Source: JBBQLG01 sp038327655 (GTDB taxonomy: Bacteria > Bacteroidota > Bacteroidia > Cytophagales > Spirosomataceae). From it: a stretch of 64,000 nucleotides of DNA. The notes under the pieces were generated by a model. That model saw only the letters and a program-made list of their open reading frames with translations. It was not told the DNA's origin and did no database searches. The stretch is from the NCBI GenBank assembly GCA_038327655.1, contig JBBQLG010000010.1, positions 9,725-73,724 on the forward strand. Reading direction: 5' to 3'. Positions 9,162 to 17,249 of the stretch are shown one piece after another. The position numbers and the translations under genes are program-made. How positions within the stretch are numbered: position 1 is the stretch's first letter; each line of letters opens with the position of its first letter.

Positions 9162-10670
9162 CTACATCCGACCCGTCATTTTATTCAACTGCATCAGTTT
9201 TTCGGCGATGGTATTGGTCAGTAGGTCCGGTTCCAGCCGCCAGGTCCAGTTGCCACCGCCTTCGCCGGGGATGTTCATGCGGTGGGTTTCGTTCAGATTC
9301 AGAATGTCCTGAACGGGCACCACAACCAGACGGGCCACCGATTGCAGCGTTTGCCGAATTAGGTGTTCGGCTACGTTCGCTTGTGTCACTTCTGCGCCAG
9401 TATATAGCGTCAGATTCCTCTTATCTGTGGCATCGGCTTCGTGCCGGTACCAGCCCCGGATGGTGTTATTGTCGTGCGTGCCCGTGTAGGCCACCATGTT
9501 CTCGATCAGGTTCTGGATGGCGTGTTCCGACGTACCCATGTCTTTGCCAAAACCAAATTGCGTCAGGCGCATACCCGGCAGCATGTAGTGCCGTAGAAAT
9601 GGCTGCACATCAACCGTCCGTTCGCCGAGGTCTTCGGCAATAATGGGAAGTTGGAGAAACATCCGGTATAGTACGTGCATGAATGTATCGAGCGGTGCTT
9701 TGATCCACTCGCCCACCTTGGCCGTTGGTTCGTCGGCCGGAATTTCCCAATAGTAGGCGAAACCCAGAAAATGGTCGAGCCGGGTCAGGCCGTACATCGC
9801 CATCTGATGCCCCAACCGCCGGGTCCACCACGTAAAATTGTCTGCTTCGTGTGCGGCCCAGTCGTACACGGGATTGCCCCACCGCTGCCCGTCGGCACTA
9901 AACAGGTCCGGGGGAGCACCAGCCACGAACAACGCCTTACCGGCCTCATCCAATTTGAACAGGTTCTGACACGACCAGACATCGGCACTGCTGTGCTGCA
10001 CGTAGATCGGAATGTCGCCGATAAAGTGAATCAGCTTGCTTTGGCAATACGCCTTCAGTTCGTACCACTGCTTAAAAAACAGGTATTGCAACACGCGCAG
10101 GGTGTCGATGCGGCTGCTCAACGGCTCAACCTGTTCGGCCAGGGCGGTTAATTCGCGCTGCCGGATTGGTGCGGGCCATTGGGTCCAGTCGGGTTCGCCG
10201 GTTTCTTCCTGAATGGCTTTGAACAGGACATAGTCATCCAGCCAATACGCGTTCTCTGCACAAAACCGCCGGTAATCCGAACGATCCACGGTATCGGCGG
10301 TCTGCAAAAAGTTGGCAGCCGCCCGGTTCAGCAGGGGTATTTTCTCGTTCCAGATGCGAATAAAATCACCCCGGCTGGTAACGGGCTGTACTGCCGACTG
10401 GCAATCGTCGTGGGTTAGCAAGCCCTCATCGACCAATTTATCCGGGCTGATGAGGAGCGGATTACCGGCGAAGGCCGACGGGCTGCTGTAGGGTGAAAAA
10501 CCGGCACCCGGATCGACGGGGGAGAGTGGTAAAATTTGCCAGTAGGTTTGTCCGGCATCATGCAGAAAATCGGCGAAGCGGTAGGCTTCCGGTCCTAAAT
10601 CACCGATTCCGTAGGCCGATGGTAACGAGGTAATATGCAGCAAGAGGCCACTGGAACGTTGGTGGAGCAT
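9162..10670 (-). CDS. malQ: 4-alpha-glucanotransferase (amylomaltase, GH77)
   Basis: MalQ transfers alpha-1,4-glucan segments between maltooligosaccharides in the cytoplasm, in glycogen and maltodextrin use. The 502-residue protein starts MLHQRSSGLLLHITSLPS, the family N-terminus. The three catalytic carboxylates are visible: nucleophile D299 in LTRLDHFLGF, acid/base E346 in IIAEDLG, and D400 in YTGTHDNNT. Length matches compact bacterial amylomaltases of about 500 residues. It stands alone, convergent with the TOPRIM gene and divergent from atpD. Confidence 0.96.
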   Translation of the reverse strand: MLHQRSSGLLLHITSLPSAYGIGDLGPEAYRFADFLHDAGQTYWQILPLSPVDPGAGFSPYSSPSAFAGNPLLISPDKLVDEGLLTHDDCQSAVQPVTSRGDFIRIWNEKIPLLNRAAANFLQTADTVDRSDYRRFCAENAYWLDDYVLFKAIQEETGEPDWTQWPAPIRQRELTALAEQVEPLSSRIDTLRVLQYLFFKQWYELKAYCQSKLIHFIGDIPIYVQHSSADVWSCQNLFKLDEAGKALFVAGAPPDLFSADGQRWGNPVYDWAAHEADNFTWWTRRLGHQMAMYGLTRLDHFLGFAYYWEIPADEPTAKVGEWIKAPLDTFMHVLYRMFLQLPIIAEDLGERTVDVQPFLRHYMLPGMRLTQFGFGKDMGTSEHAIQNLIENMVAYTGTHDNNTIRGWYRHEADATDKRNLTLYTGAEVTQANVAEHLIRQTLQSVARLVVVPVQDILNLNETHRMNIPGEGGGNWTWRLEPDLLTNTIAEKLMQLNKMTGRM

Positions 10671-10861
10671 GAATAATCAGTCGTTGTTAATGAGTCAAAT
10701 ACGTTGTTCCGAACAGAAAGCCCGGCAAAAACCAGGCGATTCGGCATTCATTGTTTTGTACAAAATCCGTCCGAAATGCCTTTTGTTTGTAAACCAGGTC
10801 AAAAAGCTATCAGCCAACCGCTTTTGCTAAACGGGAGGCACCAATTTGATAGGATCGTGAC

Positions 10862-10892
10862 TTGGCTTTGCGCTGTTTTTGGTCTAATTTTG
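10862..10892 (+). promoter_or_regulatory. predicted Bacteroidota promoter of atpD-atpC
   Basis: A -7 element TAATTTTG at 10885-10892 matches TAnnTTTG exactly, with a TTG at 10862-10864 and 20 bases between them, within the usual spacing for the Bacteroidota sigma factor. It lies 44 bases upstream of the atpD start, in the 266-base gap between malQ and atpD. Confidence 0.6.
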
Positions 10893-10936
10893 CGGACTGA
10901 AATACAGATAACTTCTTTACACATACTTCATATACA

Positions 10937-12463
10937 ATGATTACGGAAACGGCAATCAATACGACGGGTAAGATTACGCAGGTAATCGGGCCGGTGGTGG
11001 ACGTAAGTTTCGAGGGTGCAAACCTCAAACTACCCGCCATTCTGGACGCCCTCGAAATTACCCGCGCCAACGGTCAGAAAGTCGTACTCGAATGCCAGCA
11101 ACACCTCGGCGAAGACCGGGTGCGTACCATCGCCATGGACTCGACCGAAGGCCTGCAGCGCGGGATGGACGTTGTTTCGCTCGGCGGTCCTATCACCATG
11201 CCCACCGGCGAAGGCATTAAAGGCCGTTTGTTCAACGTAGTGGGTCAGGCCATCGACGGCCTGACGGCATTGGACACCAATAAAGGGGCATCCATTCACC
11301 GGGCAGCTCCCCGCTTCGATGAACTGACCAACTCGACGGAAATTCTGTTCACGGGTATCAAAGTAATCGACCTGCTGGCACCGTACGTAAAAGGCGGCAA
11401 AATCGGTCTCTTCGGTGGTGCCGGTGTGGGCAAAACCGTACTGATTATGGAGTTGGTGAACAACATCGCCAAAGCCTACGCCGGTTTGTCGGTGTTTGCC
11501 GGGGTGGGTGAGCGGACCCGCGAAGGAAATGACCTGCTGCGCGAATTCATCGAGTCGGACATCATCAAGTACGGCGACGAATTCAAACACGGCATGGAAA
11601 ACGGCGAATGGGATTTATCCAAAGTCGACTATACGGAATTAGCCAAATCGCAGGCCACGCTGGTATTCGGTCAGATGAACGAGCCGCCCGGTGCCCGCGC
11701 CCGTGTAGCCCTGTCGGGTCTGACAATTGCCGAGCAGTTCCGCGATGGTGACGGCGAAGGGCAGGGTCGTGATATCCTGTTCTTCATCGACAATATTTTC
11801 CGGTTCACGCAGGCCGGTTCGGAAGTATCGGCTCTGTTGGGTCGGATGCCGTCGGCGGTAGGGTATCAGCCCACGCTGGCCACCGAAATGGGTGCCATGC
11901 AGGAGCGCATTACCTCCACCAAGCGCGGTTCGATCACCTCGGTACAAGCCGTTTACGTGCCCGCCGATGACTTGACCGACCCGGCACCAGCCACGACGTT
12001 TGCCCACTTGGACGCCACGACCGTATTGAGCCGGAAGATTGCCGAGCTGGGTATCTATCCCGCCGTTGATCCACTTGACTCGACGTCGCGGATTCTGTCG
12101 GCGGCCGTTCTGGGCGAGAAGCACTACGGCACGGCGCAGCGGGTGAAAGAGATTCTGCAACGCTACAAAGAATTGCAGGACATCATCGCCATCCTGGGTC
12201 TGGAAGAACTATCGGAAGACGATAAATTGGTCGTGAGCCGGGCGCGTCGGGTACAACGTTTCCTGTCGCAGCCGTTCTTCGTAGCTGAACAGTTTACGGG
12301 TCTGAAAGGGGCGTTGGTGAACATCGACGATACCATCAAAGGCTTCAACGAGATCATTGACGGCAAGTACGATTACCTGCCCGAAGCCGCTTTCAACCTG
12401 GTTGGTACCATCGAAGATGCCGTTGTAAAAGGCGAGCGTCTGCTGAAAGAAGCCGGACAGTAA
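10937..12463 (+). CDS. atpD: ATP synthase F1 subunit beta
   Basis: AtpD is the catalytic beta subunit of F1 and binds the nucleotide used to make ATP from the proton gradient. The 508-residue protein starts with the N-terminal barrel segment GKITQVIGPVVDVSFEGA, has the P-loop GGAGVGKT at 160-167, the GERTREGNDL stretch, and the ALLGRMPSAVGYQPTLATEM segment that includes the DELSEED-side hinge region. Length is close to the family norm. It is followed by atpC after 84 bases holding an inverted repeat. The rest of the ATP synthase genes are not in the window; a separate atpD-atpC unit is common in Bacteroidota. Confidence 0.98.
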   Translation: MITETAINTTGKITQVIGPVVDVSFEGANLKLPAILDALEITRANGQKVVLECQQHLGEDRVRTIAMDSTEGLQRGMDVVSLGGPITMPTGEGIKGRLFNVVGQAIDGLTALDTNKGASIHRAAPRFDELTNSTEILFTGIKVIDLLAPYVKGGKIGLFGGAGVGKTVLIMELVNNIAKAYAGLSVFAGVGERTREGNDLLREFIESDIIKYGDEFKHGMENGEWDLSKVDYTELAKSQATLVFGQMNEPPGARARVALSGLTIAEQFRDGDGEGQGRDILFFIDNIFRFTQAGSEVSALLGRMPSAVGYQPTLATEMGAMQERITSTKRGSITSVQAVYVPADDLTDPAPATTFAHLDATTVLSRKIAELGIYPAVDPLDSTSRILSAAVLGEKHYGTAQRVKEILQRYKELQDIIAILGLEELSEDDKLVVSRARRVQRFLSQPFFVAEQFTGLKGALVNIDDTIKGFNEIIDGKYDYLPEAAFNLVGTIEDAVVKGERLLKEAGQ

Positions 12464-12477
12464 TTTCTTAGTTTGTC

Positions 12478-12529
12478 GTTCGTGGTTTGTGGTTCCCTGA
12501 CGGGTAACCGTAAACCACGAACCACGAAC
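12478..12529. repeat. inverted repeat between atpD and atpC (AACCAC family)
   Basis: Arms at 12478-12494 and 12513-12529 are 17 bases long and complementary except at one position. The arms are built of GTTCGTGGTTTGTGGTT-type units. The right arm is followed by ACTACTAACCACCTACTAAG immediately before the atpC ATG. Related sequence occurs between exbB and exbD and between nuoK and nuoL. There is no T-tract, so it is not a simple terminator. Confidence 0.75.
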
Positions 12530-12547
12530 TACTAACCACCTACTAAG

Positions 12548-12799
12548 ATGCAACTCGAAATCATAACGCCCGACCGCAAGGTGTTTTCCGGCGAGGCAAC
12601 GTCCGTTACGTTTCCGGGCATTGACGGTCAGTTTCAGGTGCTGAACGATCACGCGCCGATGGTAAGTACGCTGGCTCGCGGGCCGGTTACGATCCAAACC
12701 GCCGGGGCTGGCCCACAGGTCTTCACCGTCGATGGTGGCGTGGTCGAAGTGCTACGGAACAACGTGCTGGTGCTGGCCGAAGCCGTATTAGCCGCGTAA
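12548..12799 (+). CDS. atpC: ATP synthase F1 subunit epsilon, short form
   Basis: AtpC is the epsilon subunit of the F1 central stalk. The 83-residue protein covers the N-terminal beta-sandwich (MQLEIITPDRKVFSGEATSV, LNDHAPMVSTLARGPVTI) and ends at VLVLAEAVLAA. The C-terminal two-helix domain that inhibits ATP hydrolysis in E. coli epsilon (about 139 residues) is absent. Similarly short epsilon subunits are known in Bacteroidota, so this is not a truncation artefact. It is in one unit with atpD and is followed by a clear terminator at 12842. Confidence 0.93.
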   Translation: MQLEIITPDRKVFSGEATSVTFPGIDGQFQVLNDHAPMVSTLARGPVTIQTAGAGPQVFTVDGGVVEVLRNNVLVLAEAVLAA

Positions 12800-12841
12800 C
12801 CGACTTTTTCACGGAACAGAACGCCAACGAATAATTTGTAG

Positions 12842-12877
12842 AAAAGGGCAGGTCTCAAGGCAGACTTGCCCTTTTTT
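12842..12877 (+). terminator. intrinsic terminator after atpC
   Basis: The arms AAAAGGGCAGGTCT (12842-12855) and AGACTTGCCCTTTT (12862-12875) pair with one internal mismatch around a 6-base loop, and the stem runs into a T-tract (12872-12877). It ends the atpD-atpC transcript 43 bases after the atpC stop. Confidence 0.85.
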
Positions 12878-12903
12878 GTTGAACTGAACCGCCACAGCCC
12901 GTC

Positions 12904-14514
12904 ATGACGAAACTGCTGCCGAAACTTTACCCGTTTATTCTTTTCCTGTTGGGGCTGCTCCTATTCGTCCCATTCTTAGGCTACTTTCCCCTGTTCGATA
13001 CCGCCGAAATCCGACCGGCCGAGGTAGCGCGGGAGATGCTGGTTACCAACGTATTTCGGTATGCCCAACTTGATTTCCAGCCCGACTACCGAGCGGCACC
13101 GCTGCTGCCGTGGCTACAGGCCCTGTCGATGCGGGTGTTTGGCGTGGCGGATAACATCGAATTAGCCGCCCGGTTGCCGAATGCGCTGATGGGTGTTGTT
13201 ACCTTGTTGACGTTGTTTTACGTGGGTCGTAAAAAGCACGATGCCAAATTCGGGCTGCTCTGGGCGTTGAGTTACGTCGGGTCGGTTACGCCGTTGTTGC
13301 TGGCGAAAAGTGCGTTAACTGCTACCACGGGGCATTTCTTTACCTTTCTGGGTGTACTGTTCTTCATTGAGGCCATGGGTAGCACGAGTACCGTTCGAGA
13401 AATAAGAAACCTGTTGGTGGCGAGTTTTTTTTTCGCGTTAGGGTTACTGACGAACGGTGCCATTGTACCAACGTTTTTCTGGGTTCTGCTGGTATTGACG
13501 AACTACTGGCGAATAACCGAGTACTCGCTCTCGGTCAGGATACGAACGGCTCTTGTGGTGGTTAGTCTGCCGGTTGTAGGCTGTCTTCTTTGGATCGCAT
13601 CGACTCCCGCACCCAACTGGCAACGGGCACTGTTTTCGGCCGATTCGCTGTCACTGGATTCGTTAGGCTACGTTCTGGTAGGCATAGTGGGCCTACTCAC
13701 CACAATTATACTATCTTCCCGTTATTGGTCGGCCGATAAAATGATTCAGCCTGATTCACCCGAAGCGCTTTTTCCCGGATGGATGGCCGCATCTGCCCGG
13801 TCAGCTATCATAACAGTGGTTTTCCTGCCGGACGGATTACTGTTGCTGTGGCTCCCTCTTTCTTACTTAGCCACGTATCATATTTATCAGTATTTGCAGG
13901 GTAAAACGGTCTGGGATACCGTCAACACCTATTTGCTGATCCTAAGCGGTGTTTTGGTTGGCGGGCTGCTGATTGTGGTGCCTGTTGTGGGTATGAACCC
14001 GGATTGGCTGACCCAACAAACAACGAATCCATTTTGGGTGGGCGTCTCAGAAGCACCGGTGAACTGGGGCGGATGGGAATGGCTAATCGGAGTTATTTTA
14101 ATCTTGACGACTACTATTTTTGCGCTACGCATCCGCCGACAGGCGTTTCAATCCGTGATAGGGCTTTACGTGTCCACGGCTATTTGTGCAGTAGCTTTCT
14201 GGGCGATTATCGCACCAAAAATCGAGCAGTATATGCAGGGACCGCTCATCAATTTCTGCGAGTCGAAATGGGGGCAGCCGGTTTACGTACAGCCAACGTT
14301 TCCGAGTTATGCTCATTTGCTGTACACCCGAAAAAAGCCCCCGGTCGACCCGAAAAGCCGGGAATTAACGTGGCTGCTTAATGGGCCGGTCGATAAGCAG
14401 ACCACCATCATCACGACAGCTTCGGAAGCGGCCCGTTACCAGTACAACGGCAATCTGGAATTACTGAGCGAAGAGAACGGCTACCTGTTTCTCATGCGGA
14501 AACAGTTTCGGTAG
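12904..14514 (+). CDS. ArnT-like/GT39-type membrane glycosyltransferase
   Basis: This 536-residue membrane protein belongs to the GT-C superfamily of polyprenyl-phosphate-sugar-dependent transferases. The first periplasmic loop holds the acidic motif FDTAEIRPAEVAREML (the D/E pattern typical of ArnT and PMT-type enzymes) followed by YRAAPLLPWLQALSMRVFG. About a dozen hydrophobic segments follow, then a soluble C-terminal stretch of about 100 residues. It probably modifies a cell-envelope glycan or lipid; donor and acceptor cannot be read from the sequence. Its 3' end overlaps the convergent PAP2 gene by 23 bases. A PAP2-type lipid phosphatase next door fits undecaprenyl-lipid metabolism. Confidence 0.82.
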   Translation: MTKLLPKLYPFILFLLGLLLFVPFLGYFPLFDTAEIRPAEVAREMLVTNVFRYAQLDFQPDYRAAPLLPWLQALSMRVFGVADNIELAARLPNALMGVVTLLTLFYVGRKKHDAKFGLLWALSYVGSVTPLLLAKSALTATTGHFFTFLGVLFFIEAMGSTSTVREIRNLLVASFFFALGLLTNGAIVPTFFWVLLVLTNYWRITEYSLSVRIRTALVVVSLPVVGCLLWIASTPAPNWQRALFSADSLSLDSLGYVLVGIVGLLTTIILSSRYWSADKMIQPDSPEALFPGWMAASARSAIITVVFLPDGLLLLWLPLSYLATYHIYQYLQGKTVWDTVNTYLLILSGVLVGGLLIVVPVVGMNPDWLTQQTTNPFWVGVSEAPVNWGGWEWLIGVILILTTTIFALRIRRQAFQSVIGLYVSTAICAVAFWAIIAPKIEQYMQGPLINFCESKWGQPVYVQPTFPSYAHLLYTRKKPPVDPKSRELTWLLNGPVDKQTTIITTASEAARYQYNGNLELLSEENGYLFLMRKQFR

Positions 14515-15121
14515 GCCACCAGCGGTCAAACGCCCGGAACACTGCGGTTGCGCTCAAAACGCCGATAATGGACCCGGCAAAGGCGTCTTCCACGAAATGT
14601 TCGAATAGGTACACCCGCGAATAACCGACCAAAGTCGCTACTAAAACCCATAAAAGGCCACGGATTTTGTTCGTGTCCAACAGGACAATCAGGCAAAATA
14701 CCGTGAACGCCGAGATGGTATGGCCGGACGGAAAGCTATTGTATTCGTAGATTTTCAGGCCCTTGATGATGTGATAATCCCAGTCGGTATGCTCGAAATA
14801 TTTGATTGGCCGGAAGTTATTCGGAAAAACGACCCGCTTGAAGAAAATAGATAGTCCCGATGAGAGCAGAAAACCAGCCAGGGCAAGGAACCCCAGCCTG
14901 CGCGAGATAAAGAACAGCACCACGACCATCCCGACAAAGAAAGCACCATCGCCCAGATTGGTAGCGTACTCAAACAGGTAATCCGCCCAGGTAGCGTTGT
15001 GGAAATTCACCCAGCGAATAAGCTGCTCTTTCGTGTACCCCAGCATCAGCCCACCCGTTGCCAGCCATAGCACAAGGTAAGTCAGGTAAAAGAAGCGGTT
15101 CTTTTGGAGGAGATCAATCAT
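14492..15121 (-). CDS. PAP2-family phosphatase (membrane lipid phosphatase)
   Basis: This 209-residue integral membrane protein has the three motifs of the PAP2 acid phosphatase family in order: K-x6-RP in KRVVFPNNFRP, PSGH in SFPSGHTISAF, and S-R-x5-H-x3-D in SRVYLFEHFVED. Such enzymes dephosphorylate phosphatidic acid, phosphatidylglycerol phosphate or undecaprenyl pyrophosphate on the outer face of the inner membrane. The start codon at 15121 overlaps the stop of the upstream amidohydrolase gene by 4 bases, making it the last gene of an exbB-exbD-amidohydrolase-pap2 unit. The actual substrate is not determinable. Confidence 0.9.
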   Translation of the reverse strand: MIDLLQKNRFFYLTYLVLWLATGGLMLGYTKEQLIRWVNFHNATWADYLFEYATNLGDGAFFVGMVVVLFFISRRLGFLALAGFLLSSGLSIFFKRVVFPNNFRPIKYFEHTDWDYHIIKGLKIYEYNSFPSGHTISAFTVFCLIVLLDTNKIRGLLWVLVATLVGYSRVYLFEHFVEDAFAGSIIGVLSATAVFRAFDRWWPTETVSA

Positions 15122-15906
15122 TCGAGGGTCAGGCTGGTGGATTCGGTGAAGCGGACACCCCGCGCCCGCGCTTCGGCGTAAATGGAATCACCGAGGTGCC
15201 CAAGGCCCGTTACGTCGGACGTGCAGTCGGTCAACAAAATCAGTTTGGGTACTAACTCCGGGGCAAAATCGAGTAGCTGTTTCAAGCTGTTGGCGACGCA
15301 GTGCGATTTAGCTTCGCCCATCAGATAAACCGCGTCGAACCGATTCAAATCAGCAATCAGCTCCGTATTGAGTTGAGTGTCGACAACGGCCGGGTCGGGT
15401 ACCTGCGCCCGGAAAATGCCGAAGTGTTCGGTTAGCGGGTACAGTCCTTTTTGAACAGCTTTATAGTCCAGATCGCGGAGTTGAGTCCAGTCGCGGAGGG
15501 CGGTAAGTAAGGTATCGTGCAAAGAGGCACCCCGCGAACCAATCAGGCAGTGTTCGGGCCAGATGAAGTGCTGAAACTGCCCATCGACCTCCAGTTCACG
15601 CACGTATTGCGTAGCTTTTTCAGTCTCGAACCGGGGCATCCACCGACCGGCGTCTACGTCAGCGGCCGAAATAGGGGTAAATGGATCGGGGTGCTTCCCA
15701 TTGGCATCTTGCCAGAACAGCGGATGGGCAATGTCGAGCACGTGATGGGTATCAAGCGTGACGACAATATGGTCGATCTGACGGGAAAACCGGCGAATTA
15801 GTCCGGCGATGCGGTTAATGTCAGCATCGGCACCGGGGACAAACAATGCGCCATCGGGGTGGCAAAAATCGAACTGGGCGTCGATGATGAGGAAAACATT
15901 GGTCAC
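15118..15906 (-). CDS. isochorismatase-superfamily cysteine hydrolase (nicotinamidase-like)
   Basis: This 262-residue protein starts MTNVFLIIDAQFDF, placing the catalytic aspartate at D9, and has the nucleophile cysteine in MGEAKSHCVANSL, the cis-peptide/nucleophile region of nicotinamidases and related amidases. The body also shows WPEHC and HYXLD-like segments seen in nicotinamidase relatives. If it is a nicotinamidase, it converts nicotinamide to nicotinate for NAD salvage. It is somewhat longer than typical PncA (about 210), so another amide substrate is possible. It starts 8 bases after exbD and overlaps the PAP2 gene, in one minus-strand unit. Confidence 0.8.
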   Translation of the reverse strand: MTNVFLIIDAQFDFCHPDGALFVPGADADINRIAGLIRRFSRQIDHIVVTLDTHHVLDIAHPLFWQDANGKHPDPFTPISAADVDAGRWMPRFETEKATQYVRELEVDGQFQHFIWPEHCLIGSRGASLHDTLLTALRDWTQLRDLDYKAVQKGLYPLTEHFGIFRAQVPDPAVVDTQLNTELIADLNRFDAVYLMGEAKSHCVANSLKQLLDFAPELVPKLILLTDCTSDVTGLGHLGDSIYAEARARGVRFTESTSLTLE

Positions 15907-15914
15907 GGCCGACG

Positions 15915-16307
15915 TTATTTTGAGGTCGCCATGACCATCTTGATGTTCAGTTTCGCGCCGGTTTGCAGCACGTCGACCAAATCCTGCACCGTCAGCGACT
16001 TGTCAAACCGCACGATAACCGTTGGCTCGACAATACCATTCATGATCGCCTTCAGTTCGGTTTCCAGATTAGCCGTGGCGATGGGCCGCTTATCAATGAA
16101 GTACTGCTTCTTTTCATCGACCGACAGCGTCACCTGTTTCTTACTCACCTGCTGCGACGATTTCGCTTTCGGTAACAGCAGTTTGATAACGTTCGGGTTG
16201 GCTACCGTCGAGATAATCAGAAAAAACAGCAGCAGAAAGAACATGATGTCGTTCAATGACGACGTCGCGACTTCAGCGGCAAACTTCTTTTTTCGGCGTA
16301 AAATCAT
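15915..16307 (-). CDS. exbD: ExbD/TolR-family proton-channel subunit
   Basis: This 130-residue protein has a cytoplasmic N-terminus with a basic run (RRKKKF), one membrane helix (DIMFFLLLFFLIISTV) preceded by an aspartate in SLNDIMFF, the proton-path acid of ExbD/TolR, and a periplasmic domain. With ExbB it forms the proton-driven motor that energises TonB- or Tol-type outer membrane processes. It follows exbB after a 76-base gap filled by an inverted repeat. No tonB gene is present in the window, so the driven partner is unknown. Confidence 0.92.
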   Translation of the reverse strand: MILRRKKKFAAEVATSSLNDIMFFLLLFFLIISTVANPNVIKLLLPKAKSSQQVSKKQVTLSVDEKKQYFIDKRPIATANLETELKAIMNGIVEPTVIVRFDKSLTVQDLVDVLQTGAKLNIKMVMATSK

Positions 16308-16383
16308 ACTTAGTGATTAGTAGGTGGTGATTAGTGGTTAGTGTGGCCCATTCTAACCACCAACTACTAACCACTAACTACTC
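16308..16383. repeat. inverted repeat between exbB and exbD (AACCAC family)
   Basis: The entire exbB-exbD gap is an imperfect inverted repeat of GTGGTTAGT-type units, with arms around 16312-16341 and 16353-16380. Read on the minus strand it ends ACCACCTACTAATCACTAAG just before the exbD start, and shares ACCACCTACTAA with the atpD-atpC gap, again directly ahead of the downstream start codon. Confidence 0.7.
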
Positions 16384-17100
16384 TTACCGCACTCGTGCGG
16401 GTTCGGAGGTTGGTTTCTGTAACACTTCCATGAACTCGAAGGCGTTCATTTCGAGCTTGAGCGTGAATTTCTCGACCATCATGTTCAGCAGGTGATAGCC
16501 CGTGTAGGCCAGCATCCCGACGACCAGACCAGCCCCGGAGGTAATCATTTTCTCGTACAAACCACCCGCGATGATGCCGATGCTGATGTTGTCGGTGAGG
16601 GAAATGTCGTAGAATATGCGGATGATCCCGGAGATGGTACCGATGAAACCGAGCATCGGGGCAATACCGGCAATAATGCCCAGATAGCCCATATTGCGCT
16701 CCAGACGGGCAATTTCGATCTGACCGACGGTCTCGACCGTGCTTTCAATCTCCCGCATGGGCGACCCGATGCGGCCAATGGCTTTCTCGAAAATGCGCCC
16801 GATGGCCGTGCGCTGATTTTTGCAAAAAGACTCCGCCGATTTGATGTTGCCCTGCAGCACCATGTCCTTCACGTTGTCGATGAAGCCGTTGTCCACCTTC
16901 GTCTGGTTACGAATGACGATGATGCGTTCGATGACGAGGTAAATCGTGCAAAAGAACAGGAACACGATCGGCACCATTACCCAGCCGCCTTTGGCTACCA
17001 GGTCGAACAGTTGCAGGCTTTGTTGAGTGGCAGCGGGCGAGGCTGCATTGGCCGTTGAGTCAGCCACTGCTGCGGCCGTTGGTACCTGAAGCAAAATCAT
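16384..17100 (-). CDS. exbB: MotA/TolQ/ExbB-family proton channel protein
   Basis: This 238-residue protein has three membrane segments: one near the N-terminus (WVMVPIVFLFFCTIYLVIE) and two in the C-terminal half (GIIAGIAPMLGFIGTISGII and SGAGLVVGMLAYTGYHLL). The order and loop segment AIGRIGSPMREIESTVETVG are those of ExbB/TolQ. It pairs with ExbD to use the proton gradient. The ATG at 17100 is chosen because it gives the usual short N-terminus; an in-frame ATG at 17175 would add a basic stretch. It is the first gene of the exbB-exbD-amidohydrolase-PAP2 unit. Confidence 0.92.
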   Translation of the reverse strand: MILLQVPTAAAVADSTANAASPAATQQSLQLFDLVAKGGWVMVPIVFLFFCTIYLVIERIIVIRNQTKVDNGFIDNVKDMVLQGNIKSAESFCKNQRTAIGRIFEKAIGRIGSPMREIESTVETVGQIEIARLERNMGYLGIIAGIAPMLGFIGTISGIIRIFYDISLTDNISIGIIAGGLYEKMITSGAGLVVGMLAYTGYHLLNMMVEKFTLKLEMNAFEFMEVLQKPTSEPARVR

Positions 17101-17249
17101 ATCAGCGATGCGGGAAATTTGAAAAGTCTGGCGTCTCGCATGGTAACGAGCCGATTTACGGGAATATTGCCGCACTCATGGCTGAGCAAATGATCCCGAA
17201 CTGGTTCAAAGATAACGAACCAGCCGAAAAAATGGCTTACAAACTTAGC

